Made by a program: the position numbers and the translations under genes
The notes under the pieces: generated by a model
Told to the model about the DNA's origin: nothing
Database searches by the model: none
The model's input: only the letters and a program-made list of their open reading frames with translations
Part shown: piece by piece, positions 1 to 10,831 of the stretch
Layout of the letters: every line of letters begins with the position of its first letter
Numbering within the stretch: the first letter of the stretch is position 1
Assembly (NCBI RefSeq): GCF_000227115.2
Contig: NC_016479.1
Coordinates: forward strand, 1,920,686 to 1,984,685
Direction: 5' to 3'
Origin: Naumovozyma dairenensis CBS 421
Taxonomy: Eukaryota; Ascomycota; Saccharomycetes; Saccharomycetales; Saccharomycetaceae
Length of the DNA stretch: 64,000 bases

Positions 1-1348
1 AGAATCCATTGAAGTTTCAACTTGATAATCTTCATCTTATTGAGTGAAGTTATTCTTTTTGATTTTCATTTTACTTTTACTTCCGAATTACAATATGATC
101 TTTCCTTATGATATATATAACTTTTTAAATTCTTCTTTAATAACTTTTAAAATTAATAACAAAAAAACAGCTTTTTTTTACAAGGTGTGATAGTTTTTAT
201 ACTTACGTATGCACTCAGCCCTTATTCTTGAACTAATTTAAGATTTTATGTACCGGTCATTGTTTGGGAATTTGAGCACTTTATTCAGGCCTTATACATA
301 TCGTTGAATAAGACTTCAAACTTATCGCTCAAATACTAAGGTAGAGATAAAACATTTACAAAGAAAGCCACTATAAAGATACCTCACTAAAAGAATATCT
401 AAAGGAGGTTTACACAAATTTTCCTACAGTGTTTGAATATGTCCGGAGAAACGGTTAATTAGTCACGTTACATATTTAAGAGGATATATTTAAGCAGTGA
501 AAAGGATTATGATGAAAAAATGAGGGAAAGAAAAAATGAAGTAAAGTTTATTTTCATGTTATTAGAATATTACTTCAGGAAGTCGTGTGTGTCCATACAC
601 CAGTTTTTCTCTCTTGTGTGACGCTGGTGTTGTCTCCATTAGAATATTTGGAATGGAAATGCAGATTTCATACGGATAACGCTGTTTGTCACGATCACGT
701 GCTGTGTAGGGTTTTAAGAAAACCCAAACAAATAAAGAGATTCCTTACCCTACATTATACGGTGTTAGGGCTTTAAATGTATGGGTGGAATGGTGTTAGT
801 GAGAAGAAGCAGCACTGACATTTTGTACCGTTCCTTGACGACGCAAACTCTTGGCAGCGACAGTTCTTTTCTCGAGAAAGTTTTCCAAAAAAATTACCAT
901 TTCAAGCTAAGACCTTAAGTAAGCCGTTTCAATATTGAAATATTTTCTATATTCCATCTGTTTCAAAACGAATATATCCAACTGCAAAGTACAAAGAAAA
1001 AAACACCGTTCGATTAAAACAAAAAAGTAACAATACTGAAAGCTAACAACATACACCAGCTACTTTATTTATCGGAAGTACGCCTACCTACCAAGAAAGA
1101 AAGAAAGAAAGAAAGAAAAACACCTCATCTGTTATGTACTTTGTACAACAGTAAATCTCAAAACCAATTCATAGCATCCAAGATTTAAAACTATCTCGAT
1201 TTTTGAAAAGCACTTCTCCAGATTTTTAGTTTACAAAGGAAATCGCTTAATATACTCCCTTCACCACTAAGCTCGAATATAATCAATTACATATTGTATG
1301 AAACAATAAATACTCATAATATAGAAGAAATCGAACAGATCGTCGACA
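1..1348. other. Intergenic, left edge of window
   Basis: No convincing gene is visible. The stretch holds a GAAA microsatellite (about 1093-1120) and an E-box with the extended Cbf1-type sequence ATCACGTG at 694-701. The last few hundred bases should be the promoter and leader of the gene starting at 1349. A short open frame around 585-776 has no coding character. Confidence 0.6.
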
Positions 1349-3820
1349 ATGGAGAGTCCAACATTACAGGATATAATTATTGATTACAGAGGCAACAGCA
1401 CTATCACTAATACAACTATGAATACGAATGGTAGTAGCCAAATGATGCATCTTTCAAACGTCCCATCCAGTAATACACCAAGTTCCTCTGCAACTGCAGT
1501 CACCACTTTACATGATATCAAAGAAGAAGAAGATACTGACGTTGATGATGATGAAATGGAACGTGTCCCATTACATCTTAACGACACTTTAGATGGAGAG
1601 TCAAATCATATGCTCCACATAGCACCGGAGGATACAACCGAAGCGATCATGCATATGAATATAAACGAAATGACCAACGGTAATGCGTTGGATATAATAC
1701 GCCATAATGAAGGACGAGAACCAAAAGAGACAAATGAACAACACCTCAATGAACCCGCTGATATTATTAGTCATAGAACCACATCCTTAAATTCACTAAA
1801 TGATTTAGATAATACTCATGATAACAGGAACATCATCATCAATTCAACTAATATAATACAAGATAAAAATGAAAGTACAGAAGAATTAACACTTTTACCG
1901 CCATTGCCAAATATAGATGGTTTGAACATTATAGAAGACTCGCTGAGTACAACACCACTTGGAGAAAATGAAAACGTTATTGTTGATACTATACAGGATT
2001 TCATAGATATGGATATCAACAAAAAACGAGCCAATGTCAATATGGAACAAGCGCACGCTTCAGGAGGTCAGTTAGATCATTTTGAAGATATTAATAAACA
2101 TGACACTGATACTACAGAATTACATATGAGCCAAATTATCGGTAATGATAGTAACACAAACACTTCATTCGATTTAGCTAAAGCTTTAGAAATCCCAACT
2201 GAGACAGCAAGTATCATGACTAGAAATAGATCAAACTCGAGGACAGATGTAAGTGTTAATAATCAAAATAGTCCAAGTTTATCAATCAGTAGGAAATTTT
2301 CAAACACTTTCATTAGTCAAGAACAACAATTAACGACAGCAGCAACCACAGCAATTGGAGGACAGAATTTCATACCTGGTCATAGAAATCAGGATTCTGT
2401 TAAGATCACCAAACTAATATCACCAACACCTTCTGTTTTAAGAAGGTCGATCTCCATCAACATGTCAGAAAATGAGCCTGCCGCAGACTTGATTACTGAC
2501 ACAGAACAACAATTGAAACATATTCAAAACTCCTTATTGATATCTAACTCCGATGAATTATTGTACAAACCCCCGTCATTAAATTCGAATAGAAGATCCG
2601 CTGATCAGCAACGAATCAATGAGGTATTGAAGCCTGTTACAACACCATTGTCCTTAAACGATATGAAAAGGATGGCTTTAGAACCACCAAGAATTGATCA
2701 AGAAAGCACGTTCTTAAACATGAGCAATGGACTTAATGACATGCTTCCTCGTGATCAACGCACATCATCTGTTGCATCGCTTATCTCTCCGACAACCACA
2801 AATAACAGCAACAATACCACTAAATTACCATTGTTAAGAAGAGCCTCTAGCGCAATATTAAGAAGGAAATCAATGAAAAACTTGAATAATAGTAATGCTA
2901 CTACTCCCATGACTTCATTATATGCACCTCCTGCTCCACAATACGAAATTACCAGACAAAGAGCAGGCAGTTTATCAGGCAATCAGCCGAAAAAAAACAA
3001 ATACCAGAACTTGCGCAAAAATGGGGTCATTCCACAGGAACCGAATGATTTCAATGATTACGATTATACGATTGATGCTGCTACATTATCAAGAACGTCC
3101 TCCTTAGGTTCCAAAGTGAAGAGAAGCCTCTCACGAATGATAAGTTCTAGTGGCACCTCAGTTAAACGAGTCGTGTCACTATCAAACAACAATAATAATA
3201 ATAATAATAATAATAATAATCATCCTCACCAATATGGTAGTCACAAACAATCGCCAAATTCAACTTTGTCGTCGCCGCTATCACCACTAGATCAAACAGG
3301 AGAAAATATTAATCTAAGGGGTGATTATTTTCAAAATCATAGTTCAGTCACGAGATCAAATACGAACGCAGATTCCACTTCATCTCATTATAGAGCAAGA
3401 CTTCGATCTTCATACGACGAATCTATCAAAAAATCATTGCCTAGTAATAATATTAATAAGAACGAAATATTGGTTGACGTCGACAAAATAACGGATACCA
3501 TCCCCGTTATTACTTTGACTGAAGGTCGTGTCGCATCTCATGAAATTTATCAATCCAATGTTGAATGTGATGACTTATATAAACAAAATAAAGAGAAAGC
3601 TGAAACTGACGGTTTGAAATCAATGACTTTGAAAGAATATATTAGTGTTTTAATTAATCAGCAACGCTTAGAAGATGAAAGATTGGCATTTTTGGAAAAT
3701 AAATTCTTGAAGTGCGGTTGGTGTTCAAAAAATGATCTTATTATGCTTAAGAAGAAAAGGGTCATGATCAATAAGAAGTGGGCTGATAGAATTTCGTTTT
3801 ACCAAAATAGATTAGATTAA
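1349..3820 (+). CDS. Unrecognised Ser/Asn-rich protein, 823 aa
   Basis: I do not recognise this protein. Most of it is low-complexity and probably disordered, rich in Ser, Asn, Thr and Asp, with basic-Ser clusters of the RRASS/RRKS type that look like phosphorylation sites. A run of 12 Asn, encoded by an AAT repeat, lies near residue 620. Only the last 65 or so residues look folded: a mixed hydrophobic and charged block with a CGWC motif (Cys-Gly-Trp-Cys) and a Lys-rich helix, ending in FYQNRLD. Conservation is most likely there. No membrane segment or signal peptide is seen. The ATG at 1349 opens the frame. The gene is convergent with AUS1. A regulatory or cortical scaffold protein would fit the composition, but that is a guess. 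Confidence 0.75.
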   Translation: MESPTLQDIIIDYRGNSTITNTTMNTNGSSQMMHLSNVPSSNTPSSSATAVTTLHDIKEEEDTDVDDDEMERVPLHLNDTLDGESNHMLHIAPEDTTEAIMHMNINEMTNGNALDIIRHNEGREPKETNEQHLNEPADIISHRTTSLNSLNDLDNTHDNRNIIINSTNIIQDKNESTEELTLLPPLPNIDGLNIIEDSLSTTPLGENENVIVDTIQDFIDMDINKKRANVNMEQAHASGGQLDHFEDINKHDTDTTELHMSQIIGNDSNTNTSFDLAKALEIPTETASIMTRNRSNSRTDVSVNNQNSPSLSISRKFSNTFISQEQQLTTAATTAIGGQNFIPGHRNQDSVKITKLISPTPSVLRRSISINMSENEPAADLITDTEQQLKHIQNSLLISNSDELLYKPPSLNSNRRSADQQRINEVLKPVTTPLSLNDMKRMALEPPRIDQESTFLNMSNGLNDMLPRDQRTSSVASLISPTTTNNSNNTTKLPLLRRASSAILRRKSMKNLNNSNATTPMTSLYAPPAPQYEITRQRAGSLSGNQPKKNKYQNLRKNGVIPQEPNDFNDYDYTIDAATLSRTSSLGSKVKRSLSRMISSSGTSVKRVVSLSNNNNNNNNNNNNHPHQYGSHKQSPNSTLSSPLSPLDQTGENINLRGDYFQNHSSVTRSNTNADSTSSHYRARLRSSYDESIKKSLPSNNINKNEILVDVDKITDTIPVITLTEGRVASHEIYQSNVECDDLYKQNKEKAETDGLKSMTLKEYISVLINQQRLEDERLAFLENKFLKCGWCSKNDLIMLKKKRVMINKKWADRISFYQNRLD

Positions 3821-4179
3821 ACCCAATTTCTATGATGGTCCAATAACTTTCAATATTTTATATATATTCACTTCTTCATTTCAATAACAAAATTGCATCC
3901 TACAATAATCTGTATATAATACAGTGACTCTTATACCTTTAGAAAAAAAGTTGAGTATGCTGATATTTTATTCTTATACCGCCATCCTTTCGTACCACAA
4001 AAAGCCAAGATAACCTAGCATCTTTGCAAAAAGACTTGTAAAAGCAATAACTGAAATTGTTTAAGTAATTATAATTGGTTAAAATGGGTATGATATATAA
4101 GTCTATAAATAAAATATTTTAGTTGATAAGTGATATAAAAAACACTGTACAAAAATCAGAGGAAAAAAATAGTTTTTTC
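3821..4179. other. Convergent intergenic spacer
   Basis: This AT-rich spacer lies between two converging 3' ends and should hold both polyadenylation regions. I see no other feature. Confidence 0.6.
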
Positions 4180-7100
4180 TTATTTAGAATCATTTGAAAC
4201 CTTCTTTAGCCTTTTACCGTTTGGTACAATCATACGAACAACTTTGAAGACTTTTGGCCAAACTTTGCTAACGTAAGTCATATAGTAACCAATAAACATA
4301 GCAATGATATTAAATGCTACAAAGGCACATTCGATACCGAAATTTCTCCACCTATTGTCATAACTCATGTTTTCTACCGCTAGGAAATCATCACCAACAG
4401 TATATGTACAAAAACCGCAAACAGTAAATGTGTTTGGATTTTTTAAGTATCCACCATATTCAGCCATATAAGGAGCCATGAATTGACCACAATTTTGACC
4501 GGATGGTGGTTGACCAGGAATTAATTCCATATTTTCACAGACGACTTCTCTATCATGTAAAACTAAACTAACAAAAGTATCAATGAAGTAAGTGTAAGGT
4601 GATACTCTGTACATGAACTTCCAAAAGCCTGGGAACATACCATAGGGTTGCATGACACCACAAAAAGAAGCTGTAAAACTATAGAAGAAAGCAACGAAAA
4701 CAGCAGCAGTTTGCAAATTTGGCGCAGTATAGATTAACCATAAACCAAAACTAGAATAATATGCAGAAAAGACAATGTAATTCAAATAGAAGACACCAGC
4801 AATATGAGGTGAATTATCGAATTTACAACAGAAATAAGCACAGAAAAAGAACACAGTAGAACTTGTAATGGCTAAAGGTAGTTCGATGATAGTTTGAGCC
4901 AACAAAAGAATAGACCAATGATATGTGTTGGATCTTGCCTCTCTAGCAACAAAAACCTCTTTAGACTTCAAAGCTTTGTCTTGAACTTGATTAATCAACG
5001 GAGAAGAAACACAAAGAGCCATGAAACAAAAGAAGATACAATCTTGTAAACCACCTAAACTCTTCTTAATATCCCAGAAAGAAAACCCAATAAATAAACC
5101 GGCACCACCGTTCAATAAGAATTTAGCTGCAACGTAAGTTTTATCTCTTTTAGTACAAATATATTGTCTCTTAACAATAGTCATCAATTGGTACCAATAG
5201 CTTGGCTGAGCCCAAACAGAGGTAGTATAATCAATATTTTCAGCTAAGGCATCTTGTTCTAGAACTTGGAGTCTATTTTCGATACCTCGTTTTTCATCTG
5301 AATTTTCCCAAAGTTCTGCCCAATTAGTTGTCCTCTTCAAGTCACCATGTTCATCTGGATTTTTATTTTCATTGTTACCAACAACATCAATAATGAAATC
5401 AGCTGGATTATCATATTCTGGATCAAATGTTAAAGTGTCATCTCTTGAAGTAAAATAATTACAAGCTTCAGTAGTTGGACCAAAGAAAACACTTTCACCA
5501 CCACGCTTTAACAAGAAGACGTTGTCGAAATAACTAATAACACTCTTACTTGGTTGATGGATGGTACAGAAAATAGCTTGACCTTGTTGAGAAAGTTTCT
5601 TTAAGAACTTGACAATTGTTAAAGCAGCCTCAGAATCCAGACCAGAAGTAGGTTCATCTAAAAACAATAATAATGATGGTTTTGTGACTAATTCGACACC
5701 AATAGATAATAATTTCTTTTCAGTTGGAGATAAATCGGCTACCAAGGAATTTGGTGGTAATTTCAATAAATCTGATATAGTTGCTAAGTAAGCTGTGTCA
5801 CCATCACCTCTTAAAACACATGAAATTTCTAATGATTCTTTGACCGTTAATAAATCCAAATGTAAATCTTGTTGTTGGACGAATCCAATACTTCTCTTAA
5901 AAGCATCTTCATTTGTTAATGGTTTACCATCAATTAATAATTCACCTGTAACAACTCCAGACTCGACTCTTTGGGATAAAACGTTTAATAAAGTAGTCTT
6001 ACCGGCACCTGATTCACCCATTAAGGCAGTTAAACCAGAACTAATATAACCAGAAACGTTATTGATCAATTGCTTGTCGCCATTAACAGTGTAATTTATA
6101 TTCCTCCATGAAATAATATGTTTTTGAGATTGAACAGCTTCCATGACAACCTCGCCATTCTCGTTAGATTCAGAATTTTGAACAATCGTGTCAGTCGATG
6201 AATCTATCGATGTAGCAAGAGAAACGACTTTCTTCATTTCAATAGATGAACCATGGTTAGAAGTAGGAGAACGAGCATTTGTCTTACTAACCCTTGAAAA
6301 TGGTAAATAACGATAAATAATGTTGCTCCAAACTTCAGTATTTTCCTTGTTAAACTTTGGTTTAATATATTGTGACGCAACCAAAGAACAGAATAGGAAG
6401 AAAACTAAGAAAGCAATGATGATACCAAAATTTCTCCAAACATGGCTATAACTATAATCTAAACCTTGAGCCAAGTAATCTCTACCTCTAACATAATCAT
6501 TACCTAAAGTAGCACCTCTCCATGCACATGCTCTTTTTGAAACATCAATTGAAGAATATGCGGGACCTCTTGGTACAATTGAATCAGCACAATCTAATTT
6601 TAAATTGTATAATTCATTAGCAAGAATGGATTCCATTGCGTATCTAGCTGGATTTAAATAGGCGATCCAGACAAACCATGGATGCATATCATGTAAATAA
6701 ATAACGTAGGAAGCATACATTGCGATAGCTAATAATAAAATACCGGCAAACAAATTTGCAATTGATAAAGTAGGAGCTAACATAGTGGTTAATGAGAATA
6801 ATGAGACCATTGCGAAATTGTAAAGGGCCAAAAATAGTAGGAAAATAAAAAATCTAGCAGCATTATATTGTAAATGAGCTAAGAAATATAATAAGATACT
6901 GAAAATGAAGACTAAGATCAATTTGAACAAATACTCAAATACAGTCGTAGCTAATGTTTCAACCCAAAAATAGTAGAAATGCAGTTTTGCTTGTTTACTA
7001 ACGACAGGTTGTCTTTGGAACCCAGCCGGCATTTCAGCTAACGATAAGAACGTGAAGAAAAGAATGGAAAAGAAGGTTAAAGAACCTCTTGAATATGAAC

Positions 7101-8394
7101 CAATTGTATTTAATGGAGTATCGTAGAAAAGGGACCCAATGACTAAAGACTGAATGATAACAGAAATAGTTTGAGCAATTAAATATATCTTATCACCCAA
7201 ACTTCTTTGGAAAGCTCTTTCTATTAAGAACATGATTTGTTTAGTTAATGAAATGTTAAATCTTTGGGTAATATCGTCACTGTTTAAATCTGAATTTTGA
7301 GGATTTTGCGAAACTTGATTTTTCCAATGGCGATAATATGGTGATTTTATCCATAAATGATATAAGTCAGTTTCTGTTCTAATATTATCTACATCTAAAT
7401 TCAAATCTTTGACCTCTGTAGAAATCATTTTATCTTTCAAGTCACTATCGACAGAAATGTTTGAAAGGGAACGACTGATAGTGTTTAATCTTTGAGCACC
7501 TGAGTCAACAGATTTATTTTCATGGAATTGCAAGTTCAAAATTGAAGTAAGATATTCAATGATACAATCATTTGGATTCTTAGGTATACCCAATGTATCA
7601 TGGAAATAAGTTAAACATTCGTCAACTGTACCATAAAAGATTTGGTAAGAATCAGTCAACATCAGAATTTTATCGAATTTACTAACAATCTTATCACTTG
7701 CTTGCGAAATTTTAACTAAATTAACAGAATTTGTAGCTCTTGTCATTTTTTGTAGAATGGATAAGAAATCCAAAGCAGTTGAAGAATCTAAACCCTTTGT
7801 AGAATTATCCCATAGATATACAGAACCATTAGCGATAAAAGTTTCAATAATGGAAATACGTTTACGTTCACCACCAGAAACACCACGAACGAAATCGTTA
7901 CCGACAACTGTATCTAGAACATGAGATAACCCAAATTCCTTTAACAGTTCGTTTCTAATTTTCACACGTTCTTCGACAGGAACATTAAATTTACAACTTA
8001 AAGCAAAATCTAAAGTCTGTTGAACAGTTAAGAATGGGAAATGAATATCTTGTTCGTTATTATAAATGATTTGATGAGGACAATTTGAAGCGTAACTCTT
8101 ATATTCATTTGCTTTGAATTGAATAGACCCAGAAGGTGAATAATTTAAAGATTTCTTGGCACTAAATAATGATTTGAAAAGAGAAGAAGTTGGCTTCCCT
8201 AGTACTAATACCATTTCACCACCATTGGCTTGGAAGGTAAGATCATTTAATTGTTCTAAATTTGGAATGATATTTTGCTTGCTATCTGTCTGATCAATTG
8301 ATCCAGATCCAGATCCAGAGTCCAACTGAATATGAGCACCGTTAAATGTAACCGATGCATCAGACACAGGTGTAAAGTATTCTGCGATGGACAT
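4180..8394 (-). CDS. AUS1: PDR-type ABC transporter for sterol uptake (AUS1/PDR11 type)
   Basis: This is a full-size ABCG (pleiotropic drug resistance) transporter of 1404 residues in the order NBD-TMD-NBD-TMD. In S. cerevisiae Aus1 and Pdr11 mediate sterol uptake at the plasma membrane in anaerobic growth. The N terminus (MSIAEYFTPV, then a TFNG segment) is typical of the Aus1/Pdr11 pair. The N-terminal Walker A is degenerate (GKPTSSLF, residues 66-73), while its signature VSGGERKR is intact (173-180). The C-terminal half has the reverse pattern: canonical Walker A GESGAGKT near residue 795 and degenerate signature LSPTEKK. This asymmetry is normal for PDR proteins. The divergent TIR neighbour exists beside both AUS1 and PDR11 in S. 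cerevisiae. The nearby YOR014-017 genes favour AUS1. Only 35 bases of upstream sequence survive before the assembly gap. Confidence 0.9.
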   Translation of the reverse strand: MSIAEYFTPVSDASVTFNGAHIQLDSGSGSGSIDQTDSKQNIIPNLEQLNDLTFQANGGEMVLVLGKPTSSLFKSLFSAKKSLNYSPSGSIQFKANEYKSYASNCPHQIIYNNEQDIHFPFLTVQQTLDFALSCKFNVPVEERVKIRNELLKEFGLSHVLDTVVGNDFVRGVSGGERKRISIIETFIANGSVYLWDNSTKGLDSSTALDFLSILQKMTRATNSVNLVKISQASDKIVSKFDKILMLTDSYQIFYGTVDECLTYFHDTLGIPKNPNDCIIEYLTSILNLQFHENKSVDSGAQRLNTISRSLSNISVDSDLKDKMISTEVKDLNLDVDNIRTETDLYHLWIKSPYYRHWKNQVSQNPQNSDLNSDDITQRFNISLTKQIMFLIERAFQRSLGDKIYLIAQTISVIIQSLVIGSLFYDTPLNTIGSYSRGSLTFFSILFFTFLSLAEMPAGFQRQPVVSKQAKLHFYYFWVETLATTVFEYLFKLILVFIFSILLYFLAHLQYNAARFFIFLLFLALYNFAMVSLFSLTTMLAPTLSIANLFAGILLLAIAMYASYVIYLHDMHPWFVWIAYLNPARYAMESILANELYNLKLDCADSIVPRGPAYSSIDVSKRACAWRGATLGNDYVRGRDYLAQGLDYSYSHVWRNFGIIIAFLVFFLFCSLVASQYIKPKFNKENTEVWSNIIYRYLPFSRVSKTNARSPTSNHGSSIEMKKVVSLATSIDSSTDTIVQNSESNENGEVVMEAVQSQKHIISWRNINYTVNGDKQLINNVSGYISSGLTALMGESGAGKTTLLNVLSQRVESGVVTGELLIDGKPLTNEDAFKRSIGFVQQQDLHLDLLTVKESLEISCVLRGDGDTAYLATISDLLKLPPNSLVADLSPTEKKLLSIGVELVTKPSLLLFLDEPTSGLDSEAALTIVKFLKKLSQQGQAIFCTIHQPSKSVISYFDNVFLLKRGGESVFFGPTTEACNYFTSRDDTLTFDPEYDNPADFIIDVVGNNENKNPDEHGDLKRTTNWAELWENSDEKRGIENRLQVLEQDALAENIDYTTSVWAQPSYWYQLMTIVKRQYICTKRDKTYVAAKFLLNGGAGLFIGFSFWDIKKSLGGLQDCIFFCFMALCVSSPLINQVQDKALKSKEVFVAREARSNTYHWSILLLAQTIIELPLAITSSTVFFFCAYFCCKFDNSPHIAGVFYLNYIVFSAYYSSFGLWLIYTAPNLQTAAVFVAFFYSFTASFCGVMQPYGMFPGFWKFMYRVSPYTYFIDTFVSLVLHDREVVCENMELIPGQPPSGQNCGQFMAPYMAEYGGYLKNPNTFTVCGFCTYTVGDDFLAVENMSYDNRWRNFGIECAFVAFNIIAMFIGYYMTYVSKVWPKVFKVVRMIVPNGKRLKKVSNDSK

Positions 8395-8429
8395 CTTAAA
8401 TTACTTCAAAGAAATAATTAATCGGAATT

Positions 8430-8449
8430 NNNNNNNNNNNNNNNNNNNN
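8430..8449. other. Assembly gap (20 N)
   Basis: Twenty consecutive N separate the AUS1 start from the middle of a TIR coding repeat. The real missing sequence must be longer than 20 bases, because the shared divergent promoter and most of the TIR gene are absent. The TIR Ser/Ala repeats are a likely cause of the break. Confidence 0.99.
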
Positions 8450-8681
8450 TCCTCCTCTGCTAAGGCTTCCTCTTCCTGCCGCTGCTTCCTCCAAGACTAC
8501 TGTCACCACCTCTGCTAAGGCTTCTACTTCTGCTAAGGCTTCCTCTTCTGCTCAAGCTATCTCTCAAATTGATGACGGTCAAATCCAAGCTACTGTTTCT
8601 CAACAAACTGAAAACGGTGCTGCCAAGGCTGTTGTCGGTATGGGTGCCGGTGCTTTAGCTGCTGCTGCTTTGTTGTTATAA
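8450..8681 (+). CDS. TIR-family cell-wall mannoprotein, 3' fragment
   Basis: This is the C-terminal part of a Tir/Tip1-family (SRP1/TIP1) GPI mannoprotein, which coats the wall in cold or anaerobic growth. It has Ser-Ala-Lys repeats (SAKAS), a PIR-type repeat read as SQIDDGQIQA that links covalently to glucan in this family, the tail QQTENGAAKA, and a short Ala/Leu GPI-attachment tail ending ALAAAALLL before TAA at 8679-8681. The 5' part is lost in the assembly gap. The first 26 or so bases read in a different frame from the rest. One extra C near 8476 (tcttcctgcc where tcttctgcc is expected) would explain this, so it may be an assembly error beside the gap. The order TIR-AUS1, divergent, matches TIR2-AUS1 of S. 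cerevisiae. Which TIR paralogue this is cannot be decided. Confidence 0.88.
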
Positions 8682-9413
8682 GAAGTTTTATATCTTTCTG
8701 AAAATCTTTTGAATGATATATCATCTTTTTATTAACAATAGAAACCATTTTACAAAATATTCAGTTCATCATACCCTTTTAGCATTCTTTTTTGTATAAT
8801 ATCAATATACCTCATTGGTTCCGGGAATCTTTGAATATACGATATTTATATATCTACAATCATTTTTATAAAATTATATTTTTAATAGAATAAAAAATAC
8901 TATTACATTTTAAAACTTCTCCTCTTCGTTATAATTATTAATATTTTGTATAATTTGTGTTTTCTTTATTTATTCTCTATAGGTCGGCTACTGGAAGATA
9001 TAAAATTGGCTTGCAAGAATCACAGTTGATAATCACAGATTTTTGGTCAGTCAAATAGATATCATGGGCTAATATTTAATAAACAAAAAATTGCTAACTA
9101 AATGTTGTATATAGTTGAACAAACAATTCAAAGAATAATCAAAGAGTACGTACTCATATTCCAGTTAGCTTATCATTGTCATTGTTCAATTTGGGACATA
9201 TTTCAACGGAATAATGTAGACGATTTAATCTAAAGGAAAATTTCATAACGCTTCTTAAAGGAAAAACAGAAGCTTTTGCATAAATTAGTGAAATACAACT
9301 CGTACGTATCATACAGGGCCATTTAAGAAGTAACTGAAGAATCAAGACAACTTTGCTAACGCTGACACTATTCGCTGAAATTTAGAACAATACCTTTCCC
9401 TGCAATATACGAT
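8682..9413. other. Intergenic, TIR 3' end to MIM1 promoter
   Basis: AT-rich sequence with the TIR 3' end and the MIM1 upstream region. I see no RNA gene, repeat or clear factor site. Confidence 0.6.
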
Positions 9414-9872
9414 ATGACAAGTGATTTATTAGACGTAAATGATTCATTATACACAGCGGATACATCCTTCGATGACCAAGAATATCACGAAGCACAAACA
9501 GATTTTATCATACCTAAACACACAGAAATGATAAATTCAGATAATGAAGAATATGATGCTGATGCTGATCGTAGTGTTAGTGATGACGAGGAGAAAAATA
9601 ATAGTAGTAATAATGAAACAATTAATGCAATCCTTAATATTAACTTGAATCCGAAATTTATGAAATTAATTTCATTTGCTGGGTCTTGTTCGATCAATTT
9701 GGTTTTGCCATTCGTGAATGGGTTAATGTTGGGTTTTGGTGAGTTATTCGCACATGAGTTGAGTTGGAAGTTTAATTGGTTTGGTGGAAGATCTCATCCT
9801 AATGGATTTAGAATATATCCGGAAAGTAGAAAATTTAAAGCACAAGAGGAAAAACAATCTAGTTTCTTATAG
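9414..9872 (+). CDS. MIM1: Mitochondrial outer-membrane import protein Mim1
   Basis: Mim1 forms the MIM complex with Mim2 and inserts alpha-helical proteins such as Tom20 and Tom70 into the mitochondrial outer membrane. The conserved core is clear at residues 81-140: a single membrane segment with Gly-rich helix-packing spacing (SCSINLVLPFVNGLMLGFGE, 91-110), then FAHELSWKFNWF and a C-terminal GFRIYPESRK. The protein has 152 residues against 113 in S. cerevisiae. The extra length is an acidic Asp/Asn/Ser-rich cytosolic N terminus. The next gene downstream is MDM38, as in S. cerevisiae (YOL026C-YOL027C). Confidence 0.93.
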   Translation: MTSDLLDVNDSLYTADTSFDDQEYHEAQTDFIIPKHTEMINSDNEEYDADADRSVSDDEEKNNSSNNETINAILNINLNPKFMKLISFAGSCSINLVLPFVNGLMLGFGELFAHELSWKFNWFGGRSHPNGFRIYPESRKFKAQEEKQSSFL

Positions 9873-10831
9873 GTGGAAACTTTCAAGTGGAAATAGAGTA
9901 TCTCCATGTTACCTAAAAAAATTATACGCCTTCCTTTTCTACTTCGTAAGCTATAGGTACCAAAATTCACAGACTATATATTGTAGGGAAGCCTAGATTT
10001 CGCATATATACGATCCGAAGATATCTATTTCCCTTTATATTAGCTATTAGAACAATGCATCTCTTAATCAAACGAAACAAACTCGTATTGGTTGCATTTG
10101 TTCTTTGCGAACAATCCAAAATATATTCTATCTTAAGCACTGCCTAGTATGACAGGGGAGTAAAATCGCAAAACTTTATATAAATTAGGTAACATTAGAT
10201 ATTATTATTCTTTCAAGCTAGACACTCTTATTTTCTTATCTATCCACCGGCCTTAAATAGATCACATGAAATAATTGTATATTAAGGGAATGAATGAACA
10301 TCCCTTCCTGGTGGCGTAAGACAGTTTTTGTTGAGAAAAGATATCACCTCTTTTTATGATACTATATATTTCTCTCAAAGATTAATTCAAGAAGCTCCTA
10401 GACATATAATAAGAACCAATTAATTGGTACAAATCCTGCAATGAGCCATTGTCGTCCCTATAACTAATGCTCTTGATTCAGGATGACTACTCCATATACT
10501 TATTCAATACTCTTTCGGGCATGCGAAACGTCACGGGAAATTTTTCAGGATATAACGAATCGATGCGCATTATAGATTGGAATGCAGAATCTGTACATGA
10601 GTGTTTCAACTAATTTAATTCAATGGCAGTTACAGGACGATATCTAACCACAAAATTAATCATTGTAGCTTGGCCACCTCAGGAATATCTTCACAGTGAA
10701 CATTATAATCAATCCATTTTGGGGATACTATTAGAAATATTCGCTACTGCACGCTATTTCCTCTAATTATCTCTCGACAGTTGGCACGAGACCCCCAAAC
10801 ATTCAGAAAGCTTCTTTGATCATCCAAAAGG
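9873..10831. other. Intergenic, MIM1 to MDM38
   Basis: About 1 kb between two genes on the same strand. It should hold the MIM1 3' end and the MDM38 promoter. I see no gene, tRNA or distinctive repeat. Confidence 0.6.

Noticed and set aside
694..701. ATCACGTG as a CDEI centromere element
   Set aside because: No CDEII-like AT-rich spacer or CDEIII follows. It is more likely an ordinary E-box.
585..776. 63-codon open frame near the left edge
   Set aside because: Cys/Val-rich chance frame with no neighbour or motif support.
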